A DNA stretch of 11,665 nucleotides from assembly GCA_024224995.1 (NCBI GenBank), contig JAAENB010000332.1, forward strand, positions 1-11,665, in the 5' to 3' direction. This document shows positions 7,364 to 11,665 of this stretch, in pieces; position 1 is the first letter of the stretch, and every line of letters begins with the position of its first letter. The notes below the pieces were generated by a model. That model was not told where the DNA came from and searched no databases. It saw only the letters and a program-made list of their open reading frames with translations. This DNA comes from a bacterium (GTDB taxonomy: Bacteria > Spirochaetota > UBA4802 > UBA5550). The translations under genes were made by a program, and so were the position numbers.

Positions 7364-8533
7364 CTATTCAAAGGCCGGAATTCCCGTAATATCGTTTCCT
7401 AAAATAAGCGTGTGAATATCGTGCGTCCCTTCATAGGTTTTGACCGATTCCAGGTTGTTCATGTGCCGAATCGCGCCAAACTCAGTGGTGATGCCGTTGG
7501 CGCCCAGCATATCGCGCGCAAGGCGGGCAATTTCAAGCGCGTGGAAAATATTGTTTCTTTTGATAAGAGAGACATGGGTATGCTTGCCTTCGCCTTTATC
7601 CATGAGGCGGCCAACCTGCAGGGTCATGAACTGCATCTTGGTAATCTCCGTAAGCATATACACAAGTTTTTCCTGGGTAATCTGGAACCCGGCAATGGGC
7701 TTGCCGAACTGGACCCGTTCCTGAGAATACCTGAGCGCTTCATCATAACAGGCCATGGCAGCGCCAATGCCGCCCCAGGCAATACCGTAGCGGGCATTGT
7801 TAAGGCACATAAGCGCCTGCTTGAGTCCTGTTGTGCCGGGGAGAACATTTTCTTCCGGGATCTCGCAGTCGTCCAGAACAAGCTCTGAAGTGATGCTTGC
7901 TCTCAGGGACATTTTATTATGGATTTCCGGCGCGCTAAAACCGGGCCGGTCTTTTTCAACAAGAAACCCCCGGATGTTGTTATCATCATCTTTAGCCCAG
8001 ACAATAGAAACATCGGCAATGGTACCGTTGGTAATCCACATTTTAGCGCCGTTAAGAATATAGCTTTTTCCTTTTTTGCGGGCACGGGTAATAAGGCCGC
8101 CGGGATTGCTGCCGTAGTCGGGTTCCGTAAGGCCAAAGCAGCCTATCTTTTCGGCAGTGGCCATTTGGGGGAGCCAGTACTTTTTTTGTTCCTCGCTGCC
8201 CCACATAAAAATGGGATACATAACCAGGGAGGATTGAACCGAAGCAAAACTCCGGGCGCCGCTGTCGCCCCGTTCCAGTTCCTGCATGGCAATGCCGTAT
8301 TCCGTGTACGAGGCACCGGCGCAGCCGTATTCCGCGGGCAGGGTCATGCCAAAGAGGCCCAGCTCACCCATTTCTTTAGCCAGGTGGGGAGGGAACTCCG
8401 CTTTTTGAAAATACTCGCCAATATTGGGGATGATTTTTTTCTCAACCCATTTCCTGGTGTTTTCCATAATCATGATCTCTTCTTCCGAAAGAAGCGATTT
8501 TATATTTAAGTAGTCGAGTCCTTTGTACTGCAT
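7364..8533 (-). CDS. gcdH: Glutaryl-CoA dehydrogenase (acyl-CoA dehydrogenase family)
   Basis: This FAD enzyme oxidises glutaryl-CoA and, in the decarboxylating type, releases CO2 to give crotonyl-CoA; electrons usually go to electron-transferring flavoprotein. The 389-residue protein follows human GCDH closely in its diagnostic blocks: SVQSSLVM (98-105), GCFGLTEP (131-138), CLNNARYGIAWG (243-254), and TYEGTHDIHTLILG (366-379). The catalytic base is E368; E87, R94 and S95, which handle the distal carboxylate in the human enzyme, fall at the same positions. Y367 just before the base is tyrosine, as in decarboxylating enzymes; the non-decarboxylating Desulfococcus type has valine there. AAGGAGGAG stands two bases before the ATG, and the gene begins 18 bases after lat, so it is the second operon gene. 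A generic acyl-CoA dehydrogenase is unlikely given these residues. No ETF genes are in the window. Confidence 0.9.
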   Translation of the reverse strand: MQYKGLDYLNIKSLLSEEEIMIMENTRKWVEKKIIPNIGEYFQKAEFPPHLAKEMGELGLFGMTLPAEYGCAGASYTEYGIAMQELERGDSGARSFASVQSSLVMYPIFMWGSEEQKKYWLPQMATAEKIGCFGLTEPDYGSNPGGLITRARKKGKSYILNGAKMWITNGTIADVSIVWAKDDDNNIRGFLVEKDRPGFSAPEIHNKMSLRASITSELVLDDCEIPEENVLPGTTGLKQALMCLNNARYGIAWGGIGAAMACYDEALRYSQERVQFGKPIAGFQITQEKLVYMLTEITKMQFMTLQVGRLMDKGEGKHTHVSLIKRNNIFHALEIARLARDMLGANGITTEFGAIRHMNNLESVKTYEGTHDIHTLILGNDITGIPAFE

Positions 8534-8551
8534 GACTCCTCCTTTTTGAAC

Positions 8552-9874
8552 CTATATTTCTTTAATAGATTTATCAATAATATCCAGACCTTTTTCAATA
8601 TCTTCCCGGGAAACGTTCAGCGGGGGTCTAAACCGGATGGAGCGTTCCCCGGCCGGAAGGACTATCATCATATTTTCGTAAATCTTTTTAACCAGGTTGT
8701 TCCGGGAACCGGTATCGGGAAGATCAAAAGCGCACATGAGCCCTTTGCCCCTGATATTGGAAAGGGTGCCGTTATGTTTTTTGCTTAAGCCGTCGAGGCC
8801 GTCCAGAAGAAGGGTGCCCATTGCGGCAGCGTTCTCAATAAGATTCTCTTCTTCAATGATCTCAAGATATTTTTGCGACCGCACCATGTCCAGGAGATTT
8901 CCGCCCCAGGTAGAGTTGAGCCGTGATGATTCTTTGAAGGCATGGTCTTTAACTTCATCAAATCGTTTCGCAGCCATGATACCGCATACCTGGGTTTTTT
9001 TGCCAAAAACAATAATATCAGGTTTGATATCATAGTGTTCATGAGCCCATAATTTACCGGTTAAGCCCATACCTGCCTGGATCTCATCAACAATAAATAT
9101 GATATCGAACCTGTTGCAGATCTGCCGCAGTTCTTTAAAAAAGGCCGCGCGATAATGATTATCGCCCCCCTCACCCTGAACCGGTTCAATAATAAGAGCG
9201 CAAATATCATCGGCGTCTTCTTCCAGAACCTCCCGGATCTCGGTGAGTGCTTTTTTTTCCAGTTCCAGCACTTCGGCCAGGTTTTGTTTTTTCAACGGGA
9301 ACGTAAGTTTAGGGTTTGTTATGCGGGGCCAGTCGAATTGAGCGAAGAATTTGGTTTTCCTGGGATCAAAGGTGTTCGTCAGGGAGAGAGTATATCCCGA
9401 TCTGCCGTGAAAGGCATTTTGAAAATGTATTACTTTGTGTCCTTTTTCTTCTTCGAGACCTTTATCAAAATTTTTACGAACTTTCCAGTCCATGGCAGCT
9501 TTAAGCCCGTTTTCAACAGCCAGGGCTCCTCCTGAGATAAAAAACATATATTTCATGTAGGAGGGCTTCGCGACTCTGGCAAAGGTTTCAACGAATTCAG
9601 CCATTTCGATAGTATAGAGGTCGGAGTTTGCCGGTTTATTAACAGCTAACTCCCCCATTTTTTGAATAAATTCGGGCTCCATAAGCTTTGGATGGTTGTA
9701 TCCAATAGGGGATGATGCGAAAAAAGTGAAAAAATCGAGGAAAAAAGCCTCTCTTAAAGAGTCGTATAGCCAGGTTCCTTTACTCTTTTTCAGGTCCAGA
9801 ACCAGGTCAAACCCGTCAGCCAGAATGTACTTCGACAGGGTTTTATGGACTTTTTTAGGGGTGATTTTAGTCAT
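8552..9874 (-). CDS. lat: L-lysine 6-aminotransferase (LAT)
   Basis: This class III pyridoxal-phosphate aminotransferase moves the epsilon-amino group of lysine to 2-oxoglutarate, giving 2-aminoadipate 6-semialdehyde and glutamate. The 440-residue length fits the family. Marks are AFHGRSGYTLSLTNT (154-168), PVQGEGGD (231-238), VDEIQAGMG (262-270) with D263 for the pyridine nitrogen, FGKKTQVCGIMA (290-301) with K292 as Schiff-base lysine, and SRLNSTWGGN (317-326). K292, E235, T322 and R414 line up at a constant offset of 8 with K300, E243, T330 and R422 of Mycobacterium tuberculosis LAT, as I remember that numbering. The start is the ATG at 9874, six bases after AGGAGGA (9887-9881); an in-frame ATG at 9934 lies inside the promoter. 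It is the first gene of the operon. Enzymes for the next two lysine-pathway steps are not in the window. Confidence 0.92.
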   Translation of the reverse strand: MTKITPKKVHKTLSKYILADGFDLVLDLKKSKGTWLYDSLREAFFLDFFTFFASSPIGYNHPKLMEPEFIQKMGELAVNKPANSDLYTIEMAEFVETFARVAKPSYMKYMFFISGGALAVENGLKAAMDWKVRKNFDKGLEEEKGHKVIHFQNAFHGRSGYTLSLTNTFDPRKTKFFAQFDWPRITNPKLTFPLKKQNLAEVLELEKKALTEIREVLEEDADDICALIIEPVQGEGGDNHYRAAFFKELRQICNRFDIIFIVDEIQAGMGLTGKLWAHEHYDIKPDIIVFGKKTQVCGIMAAKRFDEVKDHAFKESSRLNSTWGGNLLDMVRSQKYLEIIEEENLIENAAAMGTLLLDGLDGLSKKHNGTLSNIRGKGLMCAFDLPDTGSRNNLVKKIYENMMIVLPAGERSIRFRPPLNVSREDIEKGLDIIDKSIKEI

Positions 9875-9905
9875 GGCAATTCCTCCTGAATGTGCTTTCG
9901 GATTA

Positions 9906-9934
9906 ATTGTACTAAAAAAAAGGGTGTTTGTCAA
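9906..9934 (-). promoter_or_regulatory. Strong sigma-70-type promoter of the lat-gcdH-kor operon
   Basis: On the minus strand a perfect TTGACA (9934-9929) is followed after exactly 17 bases by TACAAT (9911-9906, 5/6). Transcription would start near 9899, giving a leader of about 25 bases that contains the AGGAGGA ribosome binding site. The promoter rules out the longer lat start at 9934. No inverted repeat overlaps it. Confidence 0.75.
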
Positions 9935-10032
9935 ATTTTTATAGAGTAATTGGAATAAGAAAAAGAGGGGAAAGGGGAGGTTTTTTGAAAACAGGTAAAG
10001 CGGTTTTTAACTGCGTTTAAAATCCTGAACTG

Positions 10033-10066
10033 AATTCCGGCATGGAATTGGTGTTCCCGCCGGGAA
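10033..10066. repeat. Two adjacent short dyads between lat and tetR
   Basis: AATTCC (10033-10038) and GGAATT (10044-10049) form an inverted repeat with a 5-base gap. Four bases later TTCCCG-C-CGGGAA (10054-10066) forms a second dyad with a single central base, too tight for a hairpin loop and more like a protein-binding site. Both could be chance in a region of this size; no role can be assigned. Confidence 0.3.
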
Positions 10067-10119
10067 AGAGCAATTTGCCAACTAACAGGTGTTATTCTGT
10101 AAAGAAAGAAATTTTTTTA

Positions 10120-10146
10120 TTGACAGGAATCCCCTATCATTTTAAT
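10120..10146 (+). promoter_or_regulatory. Putative tetR promoter
   Basis: A perfect TTGACA (10120-10125) is followed by TTTAAT (10141-10146, 5/6) with a short 15-base spacer. The -10 hexamer lies inside the left arm of the inverted repeat at 10140-10165, so a bound repressor would block polymerase. The short spacer suggests a modest promoter. Confidence 0.5.
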
Positions 10147-10165
10147 GAATGACCATTCATTAAAA
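10140..10165. promoter_or_regulatory. 26-bp perfect inverted repeat, probable TetR operator
   Basis: Arms TTTTAATGAATG (10140-10151) and CATTCATTAAAA (10154-10165) are exact reverse complements around a central AC. The TGAATG-N2-CATTCA core resembles operators of TetR-family regulators of fatty-acid and acyl-CoA catabolism. It lies 29 bases before the tetR start and overlaps the -10 element, the usual layout for autorepression. I saw no second copy near the lat promoter or elsewhere in the window. Confidence 0.75.
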
Positions 10166-10194
10166 AAAGAAGAATCATATATAAGGAGCACAAC

Positions 10195-10791
10195 ATGTCG
10201 GAAGGGGAACAAATAAAACCGCAAAAAGAGCGGATGATGGCCAGGGCACGGGTCTTATTCTGGGAAAAGGGCTATGAAGGCACAAGCATGAAGGATATCG
10301 CGAAAGCATGCGGGTGTAAACCGGCCAATATATATAATTATTTCGAAAACAAAGAAACAATGCTGTACGATATCCTCAAAGAAGAGATGGAGCAGATTAT
10401 AGCCCCGATAAAGGGTCTTGAGCAGGATGAAGAGACTGATCCCCTGGTACAGCTGCGATCATTGATCGAGAACCATGTACGACTCACTTTAAGTGACCGA
10501 CGGTCATCAAAGCTTCTGTTCGATATGGAACTGGGAAGTCTCTCCCCTGTCCGCCGGAAAAAGATAATCTCCATGCGGGACCACTACGACCGGATCCTCC
10601 GTACTATAATACGCAGAGGCATACAAGCCGGGCACTTTGCCGATGTTGATGAAAAGATGGCTGCCTACAGTATCGCGTCCATGAGCGTGCGGACCCGGCT
10701 CTGGTATTCACCCAAAGGCCGCCTCACTGTGGATGAAGTTATTGATTTTATATTCAATTTTGCCGTAAACGGCCTCAGGGGGGAGAAGTAA
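10195..10791 (+). CDS. TetR/AcrR family transcriptional regulator
   Basis: This is a 198-residue DNA-binding repressor-type regulator. Residues about 13-60 form the TetR helix-turn-helix (ARVLFWEKGYEGTSMKDIA, then CGCKPANIYNYFENKETML). The C-terminal ligand domain has the pattern RDHYDRILRTIIRRGIQAGHF (about 126-146) and the WYSPKGRLTVDEVIDFI block near 172-188, which resembles the KstR2 type of regulators that sense acyl-CoA esters; this subgroup call is from memory. AAGGAG (10183-10188) stands six bases before the ATG. The gene is divergent from the lat operon and probably represses itself through the 26-bp inverted repeat upstream. Control of the lat operon, with an acyl-CoA such as glutaryl-CoA as ligand, is plausible from position but no matching operator is seen at the lat promoter. 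It converges with the carbamate kinase gene 22 bases away. Confidence 0.9.
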   Translation: MSEGEQIKPQKERMMARARVLFWEKGYEGTSMKDIAKACGCKPANIYNYFENKETMLYDILKEEMEQIIAPIKGLEQDEETDPLVQLRSLIENHVRLTLSDRRSSKLLFDMELGSLSPVRRKKIISMRDHYDRILRTIIRRGIQAGHFADVDEKMAAYSIASMSVRTRLWYSPKGRLTVDEVIDFIFNFAVNGLRGEK

Positions 10792-10797
10792 GGTGAT

Positions 10798-10820
10798 CGG
10801 GTAATCGGTAGTTTTACCCG
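10798..10820. repeat. Inverted repeat between convergent tetR and carbamate kinase genes
   Basis: CGGGTAA (10798-10804) and TTACCCG (10814-10820) can pair as a 7-bp stem with a 9-base loop. The right arm contains the stop codon of the carbamate kinase gene, and GGTGATC is directly repeated at 10792-10798 and 10820-10826. No T run follows on either strand, so an ordinary intrinsic terminator is not supported; it may still help end convergent transcripts. Confidence 0.4.
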
Positions 10821-11665
10821 GTGATCTCAGTGCCTGCGTTTCCGCGGATGGCCTCTTCAATGGCGTCAATAGCAGTAATTACCGCGCGTTTCCCTTCCGA
10901 TGAAACAAAGTCAACACATGCCTGCACTTTGGGCCTCATTGATCCCGAAGGGAATTCTTCCTTACGCAAGAGCTCTGCGGCATGGGTCTTGCTAATGCGG
11001 CGAATATACTCCTGGTTGGGTTTCCCAAAGTTGAGAGCGGCTCCGGGAACATCCGTAGCGATAATAAAAATATCTACTCCCACTTCCTGCGCCAGCCTGG
11101 CGCTTGCCAGGTCTTTGTCGATCACGGCGTTTACTCCGTGGAAACTCCGTCCTTCCCGGATTACGGGGATGCCGCCCCCGCCGCAGCAAATAACAATGAA
11201 GTCCATTTCTATGAGTTTGCGGATTTCGCGTTTTTCTACGATGGTTAGCGGTTTGGGTGATGCTACCACACGGCGGAAGCCTTTTGCGGTTTCCACTGTT
11301 GGAAAGGGAAGACCGGCAGCTTTTTCTTTTGAATAAACCGGGCCAATGGGCTTGGTGGGATTGTTAAAAGCAGGATCATGTTCATCCACAACAATATAAC
11401 TGACCAGGCTTACCAGGTTTTTTTTGTAGTCAAGCGCCATAAGCTCATTGTCGAGCGTTGATTCTATCATATACCCTATTTGTCCCTGGGTCTGGGCTAC
11501 CAGTATTTCCAGGGGAAGCTGCGGTACCTGGTGGCAGCTCTCCTCCTGTAAAAGAAGACTGCCTACCTGGGGTCCGTTTCCGTGAGTAATAATAACCCGG
11601 TAATCCCGGCACAGGCGCGCGATCTGTCTCGCCGGTACTACAAGATTCTCGAATTGTTCTTCCGC
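10814..11665 (-). CDS. arcC: Carbamate kinase, N-terminus outside the window
   Basis: The enzyme interconverts carbamoyl phosphate plus ADP and carbamate plus ATP, usually making ATP at the end of arginine or citrulline breakdown. The frame is open to the right edge: before the methionine at 11470 it reads in order VIITHGNGPQVGSLLLQ and AQTQGQIGYMI, both hallmark segments, so that methionine is internal. Further marks are CCGGGGIPVI, AVIDKDLASARLA, TDVPGAALNFGKP and GSMRPKVQACVDF near the C-terminus, which are nucleotide and substrate-binding regions of the amino-acid kinase fold. 283 residues are present against about 310 in the family, so about 25-30 N-terminal residues with the first glycine motif are missing. 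No arginine deiminase or ornithine carbamoyltransferase gene is in the window; they could lie upstream beyond the right edge. Cytoplasmic. Confidence 0.93.
   Translation of the reverse strand, partial: AEEQFENLVVPARQIARLCRDYRVIITHGNGPQVGSLLLQEESCHQVPQLPLEILVAQTQGQIGYMIESTLDNELMALDYKKNLVSLVSYIVVDEHDPAFNNPTKPIGPVYSKEKAAGLPFPTVETAKGFRRVVASPKPLTIVEKREIRKLIEMDFIVICCGGGGIPVIREGRSFHGVNAVIDKDLASARLAQEVGVDIFIIATDVPGAALNFGKPNQEYIRRISKTHAAELLRKEEFPSGSMRPKVQACVDFVSSEGKRAVITAIDAIEEAIRGNAGTEITG

Larger units (their letters stand above)
9875..10194. other. Divergent intergenic control region between lat and tetR
   Basis: This 320-base gap contains the lat promoter on its left, the tetR promoter and operator on its right, and between them a purine-rich stretch (about 9955-9990) and two small dyads near 10033-10066. 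No open frame with a ribosome binding site, no RNA gene and no mobile-element end is visible. Confidence 0.6.

Noticed and set aside
7919..8509. 196-codon plus-strand frame opposite the glutaryl-CoA dehydrogenase gene
   Set aside because: It is an antisense shadow; the opposite strand has unmistakable GCDH motifs throughout.
8552..9934. Longer lat start at 9934
   Set aside because: That ATG lies at the -35 element of a strong promoter, and the ATG at 9874 has AGGAGGA six bases upstream.
10814..11470. Carbamate kinase starting at 11470
   Set aside because: The frame continues to the window edge with the conserved THGNGPQVG and TQGQIGYMI segments, so the methionine is internal.
1..11665. CRISPR arrays, insertion-sequence ends, tRNA or rRNA genes
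   Set aside because: No regularly spaced repeats, transposase motifs, or recognisable tRNA/rRNA segments were seen on either strand.

Overview
The window looks like chromosome of a mesophilic, probably anaerobic, Gram-negative-type bacterium of moderate GC. It has good consensus sigma-70-type promoters, strong AGGAGG ribosome binding sites and ferredoxin-linked 2-oxoacid metabolism. The gene mix (DUF362 iron-sulfur-type protein, 2-oxoacid:ferredoxin oxidoreductase, acyl-CoA enzymes, a REC-GGDEF regulator, carbamate kinase) would fit Desulfobacterota or Spirochaetota. That placement is an inference and is weak.

Layout. Positions 1-1419 (+) hold the 3' part of an AMP-forming acyl-CoA synthetase, cut by the left edge. 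It converges with a DUF362 protein (1424-2740, -). A divergent intergenic region then leads to a response-regulator diguanylate cyclase (2904 or 2931 to 3785, +) and a small membrane-anchored protein of unknown function (3884-4393, +). A short-chain dehydrogenase remnant, truncated at both ends, lies at 4426-4764 (-).

The core is a tight four-gene operon on the minus strand. It runs from a near-perfect promoter at 9934-9906 to about 4862: L-lysine 6-aminotransferase (lat), a glutaryl-CoA dehydrogenase-like enzyme, and a 2-oxoacid:ferredoxin oxidoreductase made of an alpha subunit (korA-like) and a fused beta-gamma subunit. A divergent TetR regulator (10195-10791, +) has a 26-bp perfect inverted repeat over its own promoter. 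A carbamate kinase (10814 to beyond 11665, -) is cut by the right edge.

How the genes could work together. LAT would start lysine breakdown by making 2-aminoadipate 6-semialdehyde. Oxidation and a second transamination, not encoded here, would give 2-oxoadipate. The ferredoxin-linked oxidoreductase would convert that to glutaryl-CoA, and the dehydrogenase would convert glutaryl-CoA to crotonyl-CoA. This replaces the NAD-dependent 2-oxoadipate dehydrogenase complex with a ferredoxin-reducing enzyme. The enzyme family assignments are well supported by motifs; the pathway and the 2-oxoadipate specificity are inference. The other notable observation is a receiver domain in the diguanylate cyclase that appears to lack its alpha-4 segment.
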